Positions 47,600 through 60,349 are shown, counted from the stretch's first letter. The stretch: DNA of 64,000 bases from Metallyticus violacea (GCA_030762175.1 CM060835.1:81277001-81341000); one strand, 5' to 3'. The notes: generated by a model not told the origin, from the letters alone. Numbers and translations are program-made.

Positions 47600-48010
47600 G
47601 TTTTAAGTGCAAATATTCTAGCATTGCTCTAGTAACAAAAATAGAATGATTGCAGCATCAAAAGCTCTGGAAAGGTCGTAACAAATATCAAATGGTTTTT
47701 CCCTTTCTTTTAAACTTAATAAAATGCTTGTTGTATATACTACGATGTTTGTAGTTGTTGATATATTTGAATTTAAACCACGAGGAAGAATATTAAACGT
47801 GATTTTAGAACAGGAGTAATACAAATTAGGTTGCATTACTGTAAACTTTGAGAAAACGATGCTTGGAAGGAAAAATGTCAGTCTTAATTTCTTTATCAAA
47901 TGTCCATTCCAATTTTCATTATTTGTTTATTTTAAATAGCTGTGGATATCATTCTAGCCATAATGTTTTGTTTAAAGATTTTCTCAATTGATCTGATATC
48001 AGCTTGGGGT
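47600..48010 (-). pseudogene. Non-LTR reverse-transcriptase remnant
   Basis: On the minus strand IIEKIFKQNIMARMI (RT domain 0 type) lies near 47990-47945. After stops, STTTNIVVYTTSILLSLKER follows near 47755-47700, then PFDICYDLSRAFD near 47690-47650. The last is RT motif A with its catalytic Asp, in the DLS(K/R)AFD form of Jockey/CR1-like LINEs. The frame ends soon after, and the YADD/FADD motif is absent. It is a dead fragment of RT domains 0 to 3. Confidence 0.85.
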
Positions 48011-49542
48011 TACATTTGGAACAATGACAGATATGAACATTCCTTTGTAGTAAAGTCTAAGAAAATTCAGAATGACAAGCCATAACTGCTGAAGATATTT
48101 GCTACGCCCTTTAGAAAACATAAAAAAGTCCATATAAAAACTGCATAAAAGAGATAATATTGACGTTAAGTTGCAATGGAGTTGTTTGTATAATATTCAA
48201 ATATACTTTCTACAGTTCCACAATATAAAGATAGAAATTTATTTATATTATTTGACGTTCATGTAAAAAGTTTAATTGGAAACTAGTTTAATTTAGAGAC
48301 TTTGGTTTTACGCTCTGCAGTATTAAGTTATGGACAGTTTTATTTACTAAACATGCGCTCTTAGAACTGAGGTTTGTTAGTAAACTTCCAAAACAAGTCC
48401 TAAAACGGCTATATGTAATAATGACCCATAACATCTTATTTGCCTATTCCTTGAAAGCGAAATGAAACGTGACGTTTGTTCTGAAGCACGTAATATAAAT
48501 TTCAAAGCTAGTCTGTGAGACTATCTGTTATAATCAACACAAGAAAATGAAGTTTGGCAACGCTGCATGAGAAGTTCCGCCGAATGAATGTCAAATATTT
48601 CTGTTTGTTAAGTAACTGTCAGCGAAGCAATCTTGGTTATAAATTTCTGCTAGTGTCTTCAAAACAAAATATTCCGACACCTGTTAAATTAGGCAACGTT
48701 AAAAATGGCGATATAATCGTACATTCTGCTTTACAACACGCGATATGACAACTAAGCGCGAAAGCATTCCACGGCATAGTTGTCAACTGTTTTCTTCCCG
48801 TAGTTTTTGGCCGAGTGTCAACTGTTTAGTGTGCTCTATTAATTAAGCGTTTGGTCGCGTGGTGGAGCGGCAGTGTCGCCTCACCGCACCGCGACGCTTC
48901 CTCTAAGGAATGAGAGAGACATTTTCTGTTCCTGGCTCCTTGCCCCTCTGACTCACCACGGTATAAAGATGTTGACATTTCCAACCAAGCTTCCCAGACT
49001 CACGCGTTTTTATTTGGAGAGGCAAAAAAAGAAAAAGAAACATATGCAAATAAGCCGGGAGAAAATGTCAAGTTACCCAAAGTGTCAGCCTGACAGATCG
49101 ATTTGTAAACACAGGTCACAACATGAAAATAGTGACATTTATTGGATAATTTACTGACATGGAAAAATTTAATATTAATAAAAATAGCACACGCTGTCTT
49201 AACAAACTATAGCTAGAGTGAATTCCTGAGAAAAACACATAAAATTAATAAAGTAATGGTTCTGTGTTTAGGAATAAGTTATCCTTCAATCCAGAACTTT
49301 ACTTCTTTATCCTAATTCCTCTTCCGTCAATCTTTACTCTGCACTTGTCATGTTCCATCTGTGTGAGAAAGAGAAAGACATATTCAAACCTGCGAAGATA
49401 TATTGAAAGGGAAGGACTGACATGGTTTAGAACAGGAGTAACATTTTTAAGTGAGATAAAAAAAAAAAGGATATATTAAGGGGATGTGTCGTATGTATGA
49501 AGAGCCAGACAGTACTTGGCATTATAAACTAGAATGTAAGCT
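48011..49542. other. Intronic DNA, nothing recognised
   Basis: A GC-richer patch at 48845-48900 (GTGGTGGAGCGGCAGTGTCG) faintly resembles a tRNA-like head but lacks a box B. No supported gene. Confidence 0.45.
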
Positions 49543-49655
49543 AAACGAGTTTTGGAGGGAACAGTTCCTTTTACGAAAAAGGGAAAAATTACCGAATGAA
49601 ATATGAGCCAGAAGAATTTTAAATCAAAAACAGACGAAAATATTAAGTAACTTAT

Positions 49656-49697
<42 letters not shown>

Positions 49698-49923
49698 CAA
49701 AGTGAGACAAAAATGTTTATGAAAGGTGGGCAAGACAAATGGGAACAATGTTGACAATTGCACTCTCTAGCAGTGAATACATATCCCCATTACATGCTCA
49801 ACCTGGTGTTAAACGAGTTTTGGAGGGAACAGTTCCTTTTACGAAAAAGGGAAAAATTACCGAATGAAATATGAGCCAGAAGAATTTTAAATCAAAAACA
49901 GACGAAAATATTAAGTAACTTAT

Positions 49924-49977
<54 letters not shown>

Positions 49978-50092
49978 CAAAGTGAGACAAAAATGTTTAT
50001 GAAAGGTGGGCAAGACAAATGGGAACAATGTTGACAATTGCACTCTCTAGCAGTGAATACATATCCCCATTACATGCTCAACCTGGTGTTAA
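49543..50092. repeat. Near-identical 268-bp tandem duplication
   Basis: Unit 1 is about 49543-49810 and unit 2 about 49811-50092. Each begins AAACGAGTTTTGGAGGGAAC, has an AT microsatellite, and ends CATGCTCAACCTGGTGTTAA. By eye they are identical except for the longer AT tract in unit 2. The AT tract encodes the YI-repeat frames on the minus strand, which are not proteins. Confidence 0.97.
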
Positions 50093-51040
50093 CTGTAATG
50101 GGGTATGGAAGGAATGCAACTCCATAAAGTCAGGGTGATTGAGTGGTGAAATTTCAATGTTTCAATAGTAAGAAGTTTACATGTATTGAGAACATGGAAA
50201 TGTAAAACGTTTATTTTGATTTTAACATGTTTATTTGTTTGTGAAAATTGAATGAAATTGTTCTAAGAAATATATTCATTCAAATGTATGCATGTATTTA
50301 TTTCAATGCAGTATATTGTGTAGTTTGTCGAGATATATTTATAATAAACTTTAATTTCAATAGAATATTTGAACCCAAGTCTTCCGGATATTCCAGTAGG
50401 AAACTGCTGATGAGCCCAAGACAAGGGTTCTGTAATCAATTAAATACGCAAAATTAAATGACAATTTATTGAAAATGTTTCATTTTTAAACTATATAAAT
50501 TATGAAATTATAAAGCTAGCTATGAAAGTAGGGGATATGTACAATATTATTTGCTGACATAAAATTCATTCATTCATATTCCATCTTCATCCATGCATCC
50601 ATCCATCGTCTCTTAAATTTCCTGTTCCTGTTTTCCTCTCAGCATCTCGACCCAAATCAACTTGGGAATGTGTTGTTTTCCAATATTTTCAATACCAAGA
50701 TCACATTTGCATTTCATGTAATTCAGAAATTTTCGGTGCCTACACCATAGTTTTCCTTTCACTCAGAGCTGATTTTATTTCTCTAAGGTCATTACCCTTT
50801 GCGCCACTCTCTTTCAAACCGCTTATGTCCTTCTTTTTTTGGCAACCACCTATGATCCCAATCTTCCATTTCCTCTTTCCTCTTATACATATTTGTGCAC
50901 TTTTTTCTTCGGCATTATTTCACCTATTTTAACTTATTCCTATTATTTAAGAAGTTTTCAAAAAACACTTTTCACGGATACCGAACAGATAAGCATATTA
51001 CCACCCTTTGAATTCGAAATGTCTGTAGTTTCATAATGAC
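50093..51040. other. Intronic DNA, nothing recognised
   Basis: No supported gene or repeat. Confidence 0.45.
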
Positions 51041-52028
51041 GCCCTTAAATTATTTCGATCTGTGTGAAAGTCCTATTCTCTCCAAACTCTTTCAAATGTG
51101 TATTTTGTTCCCTATGGCGGTGTTGATGCGTCCTGGCAATTCCTCGGTGTCTTTGTAGGTGGGGGATGTAAACATGTTCACGACGAAGCCCCACAGGAAG
51201 AAATCGCACATTGTGAGGTCCGCTGACTGCGGCCGCACGCAGCTGTCTGGGACGGCTGCATGATAAATCCATCGACCTGGCAGGTGTCCATTTGGGTAAT
51301 CCTGGATGTCCGCATACATGGAGTCCCTTCTTGTTGGGAAATGAACTTCCGTTCCCCATCCGCGAGTTGTAGCATTAATTAGTTTTTCATCATTCCAGAT
51401 ATTGGTATCCCGTGACAGTGTCCTCGGCGAGAAAAGAATGGAAACGGCACCCAAACACATTCACTTTGATGCTGTCATGTTTCATGTGGATGATAAGGTG
51501 GGAATTCTAGGTTGCAAGTTCTTACAGAGCGCTAGCGGCTTGGTTCGATCATCAGGCGAGAGTTTTTGTACCAGCTGCACAACTACAATCGTTTTCGTGA
51601 AATCTTCCTCACTGTGAATTCCTATATCTGCAACTCTCCACAAAGATTTCCCAAGATTCCAATATGCACTCTGTGGACCCTCTCTTCAGCGATATTTGAT
51701 CTCCTCACCGACAATCTCTTTAAAGGCAGAAAAGTATTGTTACCCGCATGGACAGACAGACGATACGGGAGGATCATAATGTCCAAATTGCCGCCTGAAC
51801 GCACGCTGAACCGTCACTTCCCGCGTAATCCATAACACACCAACTACTGTCGGTGCATAGGTCTACCATTTTCTCAACACTATTGTATGCTTTTCTGCGA
51901 GATGGCAGTGGCGCTAGATTGTCAATGTGGCACTACAAGCATTCCCCTGTCAAATTATGAGTTTCTGATCAGTAATGGTGAAAATATGGTCTTACAGAAT
52001 CGTTCAGTAATTTATGTACACCCTGTAT
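51041..52028 (-). mobile_element. IS630/Tc1-type DNA transposon, degenerate transposase
   Basis: The high-coordinate end reads on the minus strand TACAGGGTGTACATAAATTA, typical of these transposons. Going down, SVQRAFRRQFGHYDPP (helix-turn-helix) is near 51815, then an ERVHRVHIGILG segment near 51680. Then come FFSPRT near 51430, GRWIYHAAVP near 51270, DLTMCDFFLWGF (SPDLTPLDFFLWG-type third acidic region) near 51200, and DTEELPGRINTAIGN near 51140. The last block is in a 122-codon frame (51092-51460). The first catalytic D and the D-G-A-P-H region are not legible, and the frame is broken. It is about 1 kb, inactive. The 3' terminal repeat is not clear. Confidence 0.85.
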
Positions 52029-53390
52029 TACTACTTCGAGAACGTTCTTCGGCAACATATGATATATCTGTTAGCTCTGCTTCCGGTAGAGTAACGTTTA
52101 TTTACACCAGCGAATTTTAAGCCAGTTTTATGTGAAATGAGCATATTTTTAAGAATTCAAACACTGGGTCCTAATTTTGTAATTACAGGAAAACCTGAAG
52201 ATGTAGAAAGTAAAATATTAAGAAATATAAATAAATTGTCCAACTTTTAAATAGAAAGTTTATAAGCACATGCTAAATAGAAGAAGAAGATTGTTTATGT
52301 AGGAAACGTAATTGGGGTATAAGGCAATATTATGAAATAAAAACTTTAATTACTTCTTTATATTTTATTGACTTCTATCATTTTTCTGATTATGGGATTC
52401 TGATTCTGTCTATTTTAAATTGTATAGTTCTCTGCTATTAGTTCTTGTTATATAATGTTTCGTTTTCCTTTACCTATCTAATACTCAGTTTCCACTTGTT
52501 TTTAGTTTTGTTTCTCATAAAATTTAATTTGTGTTCATACTTTCTCTGCTACAAGCTTGGTCTCTACAAGGTTACCACAACGCACTGAAGCATGTACAAG
52601 GTACCTTTGCGATCCAGTCTTATTCACTAGAGCTCCCCCTAGTAAATAGGTATGTAGTTAACTGTTTCAGCTGTAACCATTGGAGTGAAAACTATTATAA
52701 AGCAATTTTCAAAGTCCAAGGATGAGCATGACAGATTCGGACTAAACAGAGCGTGTCAAGATTCCTTTGGCGGAAACGTTGCAGGACATTCGCCGTTGTT
52801 GCAGCGAAACAGTTTTTGGTGGTTTTGCGCAGAACCAACGAACTTCTTTGTAGCGGATATTAGAATCTCGATGAACCTGTTCCTAAACAGTGTGATCCCG
52901 TGTTTGGAACGTACTGGGATTGTAAAGTAAATATGTTTCATCTTCACGACCTCCATCATTTCAATTTTATTTTTCTCTCTTAGTGTCTGTCAATACTAAC
53001 TAATAAATAATTTAACTGTCCTATATTCTTTACTAAACAATGAGAAGGAACTACATAAAACAAACGACATAAGCGCTAAATGTTCTTTTAGCTGGATACA
53101 CCTTATATCAAGATCCCTTTTAATCGAGCGTAACCCTTAGCGAACCCATTTATTTTACTTGAGAACACAAAGGAAACACAGCAAAAAGTAAGACCGCTAT
53201 AAGCGTGAACAAACGGCGTTTTCCTCTTATGAGTTGGGACACTTCGTCTTAAGCTGAAGATGTTATCTTCAGGATCATTGTTAGCTCCATTTCACGGTCA
53301 TTATTCTCAGCTGAAACTTCGCCAGCATCGGCATTTGGTTGCTGTGCTTGAAGCTACACGGTTGAAAGCCGTCTTTGTTTCTCCCTTTTA
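52029..53390. other. Intronic DNA, nothing recognised
   Basis: Overlapping plus and minus frames at 52685-52959 have no recognised motif. No supported gene. Confidence 0.45.
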
Positions 53391-53392
53391 TA

Positions 53393-53442
<50 letters not shown>

Positions 53443-53459
53443 CATCATCATCATCATCT
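53391..53459. repeat. (ATT)n(ATC)n microsatellite
   Basis: About 17 ATT units run into an ATC tract of about six. The poly-Tyr/poly-His frame through it is an artefact. Confidence 0.97.
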
Positions 53460-53875
53460 AATATGACTACACACTTCATTTGTGTCTTTATACTCCCAGT
53501 ATCAACCTCTTCTGTTTTCCACATGTTACTTACAACAAGAGAAATATTTTATTCTCTTCCTATAATTATTTTAATTATTTTTATTTATTGTCGTTTTGAC
53601 TGCACTGATCTTCTCACGATATCTGTAGATTGTGTACTAATACTATAAGCACAACTCTGTAGGGATAAATGAATTGACATGAATAAATGAAGACGCAAAT
53701 GAGCTCGGAGTCCTTGGCGCCTTAAAACTATCTTCTCAGAGTAAGTAAGGAAAAATTTCTTTACAAGTATAGGGATATTGGTAACTTCAAATACTAATGC
53801 AAATTTCTTTAATAATTTTACGAGTCATTGAACCTAAATGTGTAAAGTATTAGCGAAAGTAATGATAATGATAGT
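53460..53875. other. Intronic DNA, nothing recognised
   Basis: No supported feature. Confidence 0.45.
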
Positions 53876-54212
53876 AGGAATATATATATATAATATAAAA
53901 TAAAAATAAAAATAAAGTAACACTATTAACAGTGTAACAAATTAACAGTAAGTAACTATTAAGTAGAAAAGGATAAAACACTAAGAAAAATTCACACTTG
54001 AGATCGCTATATTTCGGACTCGTGGCAAGAAGACAAGTCAAATATATATAAAATATAAATGAAAAATGATGTAACACTATTAACAATGTAACTAAAATAA
54101 CAATAACTAGAAATGCAGAAAATGATACAACACTAAGACAAATTCACAGATTAGTAATCACTATATTTCGAACTGCTTGAGTTCTTCTATGGCAAGAAGA
54201 CATCATCCTGTA
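53876..54212. repeat. Two diverged tandem units of about 165 bp
   Basis: Both units have, in order, ATATAAAATA, GTAACACTATTAACA-TGTAAC, ACACTAAGA-AAATTCACA, ATCACTATATTTCG/ATCGCTATATTTCG and GGCAAGAAGACA. Unit 1 spans about 53876-54042 and unit 2 about 54043-54212. The right unit abuts the DNA transposon that follows. Confidence 0.82.
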
Positions 54213-54235
54213 CATATATACAAGCCCTGTATATA

Positions 54236-56105
54236 TACAGAGTGCGGCATTTATAGTGTCGCGGTCATTTTTCTCCGAAACGAAAGGGAAAATAAAAAAA
54301 ATAAAAAAAAAATGCTTCAGACAATATTTGGAGTGCTCTTAGGGAAACATAAGATGACGGTTTTAACTAGTCCTTGAAAAGCTATTCTCAATGCCATTTC
54401 AAAGTTAAATTGGTTTCTTTTTCAAATGGAATGGTGTAATTTTTTTCCGAGAATGAAAAGTGTATTCAGTTTTCCGTATAAAAGTTCCAGTATATCTATC
54501 AGCTAGCGGTACTAGGTGATGAGATATTGGAGAAATAAAACGGTAAATATTACTCACTTACTTTCACTTCTCTGTTTTATTTTGTTGTTGCTATGAAGGA
54601 AACTCATTTGTTTATGCGCAGATGCTCACTTGTTGACATCGGTACACAAGCGAGTACTCATCATTGCTAATTCAAACCTCAAAGGTCATTATTCTCAGTC
54701 AATTCCACTTTGTTTTCAATGAATACACGATCAATGAGAGGATTGATATGTATACATTTATGCAAAGCTCATAAGAACGCTAGAGCAGCTAGCAACTTAT
54801 ACGGAGATCGATGTCCTGAAAGAAGGCAGCCATCTGTAAGAAATGTTCAACGACTTGCGAACTTATTCTCCGAAACGGGAGGTGTCGCATAAGCAAACAC
54901 CATGGAATGAGAAGTGAGTGCTACTGGGGAAAATTCGAAAGTCGCTGTATTAGCTGCAGTTGCCACTAATCCTCACGCAAATTCTCGTCAATTGGAACGT
55001 GATTCGGGAATCTCTCAAAGGAGTGTTCTTGGAATACCTTCATGGGATGATTTTTAGAAGCGTGTTGACTTTTTCCAATTGCCCCTACTACAAATTCAAA
55101 ACTGTAACCTTTTCCAACATTTTATTTTCTGATGGGGCGATATTCATCAATCATGCTCAAGTGAACGGACATAACATACGTTATTCGGTAGTGGAAAATG
55201 CAAGATGTTTACAGGAAGTAGGGCATTAGTGGCAATGGAGTGTGAACGTTTGGTGTGGCATTTTGAGATTCCGTGTAATTGGACCATACTTCTTTGAAGG
55301 TAAACTTAATGTATAGAAATACAGCATTTTTTGAACCAAGAACTTCCATTGTTGATTGAAGACGTAGCCCTTGTGGACCGGGCTACAATACAATATCAAC
55401 ACGATAGTTGCCAATCTCATTACTCAGCTGTAGCTCGAAAATTTTAAACAGAGAGTATCCTAGATGATGGATAGGACGCAGAGGACCTGTCTATTGGCCT
55501 GCCCACTCCCGTAATCTCACTTTTCCAGACTTTTTCTTATGGGAATACATTAAAGATAAAGTTTATGAAAAAGTACCAACTACACATGGTAAACTACGTC
55601 AAAAAATTAGTAATGTCTGTGCAAGAATCAGCGAAGAAATGTTGAGACGTGTTCATCGATCTTTTGAAACACGTTTTTGGAGATGCATCGAAGTTAATGG
55701 TCATACTTTCGAGCATTTACTGAATTGAAAATGTTTGTAATGTGAATATGACATTGTTTCATTTATGTACTGTACTGTACGAAATTGGTTCCAGAAAAGT
55801 GAAAGTGAACGAAAAACATTTGCTGTCTTATTTGTTCCATATCTCATCATCTATCACCCCTAGCTGATAGATGTACTAGAACTTTTATACTGAACATGAA
55901 ATGCTCTTTCCATTCCCGGGAAAAAATAATATACAATTCCATTTGAAAAAAAATAATGATCTTGAAATGACCTTGAAAATAGAGTTAAGGTCGCTACCTT
56001 ATGTTCCCCTAAGCGCACTTCAAATTTTGTCCGAAGCATTTTTCCCCCCTTCGTTTCGAAGTAAAATAGCCGCGACACTATAAATATCTCATATTGTATA
56101 TATAA
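54236..56105 (+). mobile_element. DNA transposon with about 260-bp terminal inverted repeats
   Basis: The left arm (about 54236-54530) and right arm (about 55835-56105) are inverted repeats. Shared blocks are TTTATAGTGTCGCGG, TCCGAAACGAA/TTCGAAACGAA, AATGCTTC-GACAA, GTGC-CTTAGGG, TTTCAAATGGAAT, TATAAAAGTTC and ATCTATCAGCTAG. They start in TATATATACA, so TA is a likely target. Between them is one transposase gene (54690-55728), broken. The layout and size, about 1.87 kb, fit a Tc1/IS630-like element with long rather than short terminal repeats. Arms differ at many positions, so the insertion is not recent. Confidence 0.88.
54690..55728 (+). pseudogene. Broken IS630/Tc1-type transposase
   Basis: The sense strand of the 54-56 kb element. 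The pieces in order are as follows. AHKNARAASNLYGDRCPERR and NVQRLANLFSETGGVA form the first helix-turn-helix. VAVLAAVATNPHANSRQLER and DSGISQRSVL form the second. FSDGAIFINHAQVNGHNIRY is the first catalytic D region. QHDSCQSHYSAVARKF is where the D-G-A-P-H motif belongs. FFLWEYIKDKVYEKVPTT is the third region, and ETRFWRCIEVNGHTFEHLLN is the C-terminus, ending in a stop. At least four frameshifts or stops interrupt it. The last segment, from about 55505 to the stop, is open. The family makes a cut-and-paste transposase that binds the terminal repeats. This copy is dead. Confidence 0.9.
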
Positions 56106-56169
56106 AGAATAATTCAGTATTTGAGTACAATGAAAACGTTAGTTAAGTATAATTAAAGTACGATTTATG

Positions 56170-56518
56170 ATTTATATTGATCTTTCCTGTTTCAAACGCA
56201 TATTTCAGTCCAGCATCTTAGCGTATAATCTTGCTACATGCCACGAAAATGATTTCTTTTTGTTCCTTCTTCTCTTTAAAATATTTAATATTTTTCCCAG
56301 TTTTTTGAAATGAGATTGCCAAGCTATATAAACAAATATATAAATATAAATAAGCAAATGGACTAATAAAATAAATGTCCGAGAGCAATCGGGAAACTCG
56401 ATTCTTCTGCCTTCTCTCGACGACTGAAATTGATGCTCCTGAATATAGGCATATGCGACTGTCGTCTCAAAGAGGGTTATTACACTTGAATATTGATAAA
56501 GCACAATAAAGTATTTAA

Positions 56519-56560
<42 letters not shown>

Positions 56561-56830
56561 AGTATACGAGGAAAGTTACAAAACTCATTTAGCAGGAATG
56601 ACAATAATCCGCTCTGTACATTAAACTATACCAATTCATTACTAAAGAGTGTACATAACCTAATTCAAGGTATGGCGACTTGTGGCAAAGAGCTGCTCCC
56701 CAATCTTGCTCATATATGACCTCACTTATACCTTTTTATTAATACCTTAAGTATTGCACTTCTTTCTGCAACAGACCATACTTTTCAAGGACTTTACAAA
56801 CACACTGGTAATGTATTAGACTACACTTCT
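56170..56830. repeat. Dispersed repeat pair, copy 2
   Basis: Direct counterpart of 21545-22210, with an ATT microsatellite at about 56520-56560. It starts right after the transposon at 54236-56105. Landmarks match in order, but large indels show it is old. Confidence 0.75.
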
Positions 56831-58689
56831 GTAAAATATGGACCAACAGAAAATAATTGAAACTACACTACCTGCATGAAATAACACTTTTCTTTGGGTA
56901 GCGCCTTCCAATTTCACATAGTTCAATTTCTTCCTTAGTATTCCTAAAACAAGGCACATTGTTATATCTACATTGCAACCCACATATTTACTACTGCAAT
57001 TATTTTTCTGAAATATACAAACATAATCCTTTAAGATTCCTTTTTAGAGACAGTGGGGCTTGTTTCAAATCAGATCTCTCATCACTATTAAGCTAATGCG
57101 GAATTAACCTAAGCTCCGTTTAAACTACTATAAATTTCATAGTCGCTAATAAATAATAAACATGGTCTGCTTAAGTTGAGCTAAGAGCAATAGGTGCAGC
57201 AAAAACAAAAGGAAATTCACAATATTATTTAATATTGTTTAAACCATACGAGTGTAACCTTCATACTTCTAGGCTTTTCTGCCTTACTTTACGTACGCAT
57301 AAACAAAAGAGTGTCATAGTTACAAGAGGGTTAACCATTATAAATGTTAATAAATAAATTAATAAATAGTCTCACATAAATAGTAATAAGTGGTTGTAAA
57401 AAGTTATATATAAAACGATGATATATCTTTATTTCATTCACACAATTTGATGGTTGTCTTGTATCTTATGTTCACATTTTATTGTTATGTAATTCTTTCC
57501 ACGCTGTTTAAATTGATTTCCTTTTCACGTCCTGCCGTTTGTCGATTTTAATTTAACGTTTACGCCCTTTACTTAGGTTTTGTTTGAATGTTTGGGGGAG
57601 AGTAAAAACATCACCGACCACTATTTTGACTGGTGGTGCTCCTTTTAAATGCAGTTTACTCGGCACTAGTTAGATAGCAACTTGACTTGCAGATGGCAGC
57701 ACCCTATGACATATTGGTGATACTCGAGGGATGTCTTCAATTCTGGGAAACATAAGTAACATTATGCTGCAAAAGTTTGGTGGAACACAACGTTTAGCGG
57801 TCAGTGATATGCTGCCATTCAACACAACGCTATTCAGTTGTTTCCTAAGTCCTCGGAAAACGATATGCGTACTTTTGTAACGGTAATACTAAGAACGGCA
57901 CTGTACAATTTCATTTTGTTTTCGTTTGTAGTTTTTAACAGTATTTTTATTATTACTTACAGTTTATCATACCGTTTCAAATGTTGTGATATATACACAA
58001 CACCACTAACAAAAAACATTCAAGAAGCCATTGCCCTAACGCACGGCTTATGTATGTTACGAACGGAAGGCAGCTTGGTGCATAAGCAATAAAGGTCGGA
58101 AATAATACATTGCCTGCTGTGTATAAATCAAAAGCAATACATCACGGGTGACAAGCTTCACGTGGTAGAAAGCTTAGCAATGGACCGGCCTTGTAACGCC
58201 CCCCCCCCCCCCCCCCACCACAACATGTATGCGAGAACGTTAATATTGTGTGTACAGGAGTTATTTTGTGTCGGTGAGTTACTGCCGTAATGTTGGCAAA
58301 CGTGTTGGGGCAACAGCGGTATAAGAACACCCACATGTTCGTTTTGTAAACATGGAACAAGAGTCGACTTGGATAGTCGCATTGTAGAGATAAATATGCG
58401 CATTCGGGTACAGCGGTTACAATACGGATACAGAACAAGGTAACAGAAAGAGAGGAGGAAGTTTTTATTGTAATATAGGGGTCATATTTAAACATGCCAT
58501 ATTTAAAGAGAGACATTTACCAACACTGGTCAAAATAAATCGCAAGGACTCCAATAATTATCCAGAGATAAGCATTCAAATGCATGAAATAGATGTATGT
58601 AAAAGTTATATTCTTAAATATATAAAATAGAAGAAATAATTCTTAAAAGAACAAAACGGATTTACAATAAAAGAATAAACAATAGAAGA
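56831..58689. other. Intronic DNA, nothing recognised
   Basis: A C run of about 17-18 lies at 58199-58216. Frames at 57838-58092 and 58142-58516 show no motif; the latter runs through the C tract. No supported gene. Confidence 0.5.
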
Positions 58690-59225
58690 CAACGAAGCAC
58701 ATAACGTTCAGAAACTTTAGTAAACCTTTTGGCAACAAAATTATGGACAGTTTTAAGAGAAAATGGAATCCCGGAACATTCCACTTGTATGTATAAAACA
58801 AGTATTTTAATACGGAATACGTTAAACAGTAACTGTATAAAAACTAATCAGGAAATAAAATATGGTTAGGATTTGTTCAATAACCATATAAAGGAAATGA
58901 TAACAGAATGGAAAAAATCAACAAATGACATATATATTAAAATACTTTTATTTGCCGATGATGAAGCTATAATACCCATTACAAAAAAATAGCTCCACAA
59001 GAACTTGTCAATTACGCAAAGAATACAATTTGGAAATAATCTAGTAAGGTTATGACATTCTGCCGGAAACAACATGATATTAGATAAAAAAAAATTACTC
59101 CTGTCATAGGACAGAATATTTTAAAACACGTGAAAAAATGTAATTATTTCGACTGTGGTGTCTCATTTGAATATGTAACAAATAAAATTGCAATATTTCA
59201 GAACATTTGTGAAACAATAAACGTC
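58690..59225 (+). pseudogene. Non-LTR reverse-transcriptase remnant with FADD motif
   Basis: The plus strand reads LRENGIPEHSTCMYKTS, then KTNQEI, and after a frame change HIKEMITEWKKS and IKILLFADDEAIIP. FADD is the catalytic motif C of LINE reverse transcriptases. It is followed by CNYFDCGVSFEY and NKIAIFQNICETIN, the N-YLG and K-F-x-x-I-x-G-TI segments of the family. Stops and frameshifts interrupt it. RT domains 4 to about 7 are represented; motif A, the endonuclease and the 3' end are missing. Confidence 0.88.
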
Positions 59226-59421
59226 CGTCAAGCCGGAGCTGCGTAAATTAGCCGAATTCCTCACCTATTAGAGTAACTAAAAGAATATAAAACCAAGTTA
59301 TGAACATATTATTTGATGAAATTAAATAAGTTACGACATTATTTGTGATATTAGAGAAACAAATTAGAATTCTTGCAATCTATAAATATTACAAAAGAGA
59401 AATCACAGCTTTAGATTATTA

Positions 59422-59481
<60 letters not shown>

Positions 59482-60057
59482 TACTACTACTATTGAGATT
59501 AAAACATAAAAATTAATGGTAAACTATAAATAAAATGAAAAAAAATTTATGACCACTGATAGACAAAGCTATACTGTGTGGATAATGAACAATTTTAAAT
59601 GTACCCATATATATGAAGTGAACCTTTGATATGATCTTTACGTTGACTAAAATAGAAATAACAAAGTTTCCGTGTTCATTGTGTATTTAAGATGTTCATA
59701 TGTTGTTTGTTACAATAAAACAAAAACACCTACTAATTACTACCAATTACAATGTACTAAGCAAATATACACAATAAACAATAGAACGTTTCATCGATTT
59801 TCGTTTGCTTTGAAAATTATTTTAAATTTTATTGTAGTAAAAACAAATAAGGAAAACGTTTTCTGAAGCTTATTACTGGCCGTTTTTACATATAAATATA
59901 ATTGTCACACACATATTGGATTAATATTTCACATTTGCTAACTTTACGACAATGTCTTTGTTAAATATAAAATATATGCATCGTTATAAATAGATGCATT
60001 AATTTGTCCTTTTATTTTAAAGTAACATAGAGAAATTTAAACGAAAGAGCGTTTTTT
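59226..60057. other. Intronic DNA with an (ATT)n microsatellite
   Basis: An ATT repeat at about 59417-59480 ends in ACT units. No supported gene. Confidence 0.55.
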
Positions 60058-60330
60058 AAATTTCGGGTTTCAGCTATACGCCTACTTCTAATGATCAAAT
60101 TTCCCTAATTAGCAGAAGCTATTTTTTTTAATTTTATTTAAATGGTAAATGTGGAGTTTCATTGCGAAAAAGCAAATATTGCTGCTACTGGAGTAAGTTT
60201 TAAATTTTGGGTTTCAGGTAAACCCTTACTCGTAATTTTAACTATGATCTTACTGATTTTCAGAAACAATTTTTTATTTGATTTAAATGGAATATGCCGA
60301 GTTTTGTTGTAAAACACTTATATTAATTTT
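60058..60330. repeat. Two diverged tandem units of about 135 bp
   Basis: Both units have AAATTT-GGGTTTCAG, TACGCCTACT/AACCCTTACT, then ATTT-ATTTAAATGG and GAGTTT-ATTG. Unit 1 spans about 60058-60190 and unit 2 about 60200-60330. Confidence 0.7.
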
Positions 60331-60349
60331 ATATTTTATATTTTTATTT

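Noticed and set aside
49476..50043. Repeated 81-95 codon ORFs with YIYIYI cores
   Set aside because: Produced by the AT tract in the duplicated 268-bp unit.
52756..52959. 67-codon minus-strand ORF with CNNGECP
   Set aside because: A lone pair of cysteines; no zinc-finger spacing and no family resemblance.
54177..54377. ORFs at 54177-54377 and 55860-56078 with similar peptides
   Set aside because: They are read from the two terminal inverted repeats of the same transposon, not from genes.
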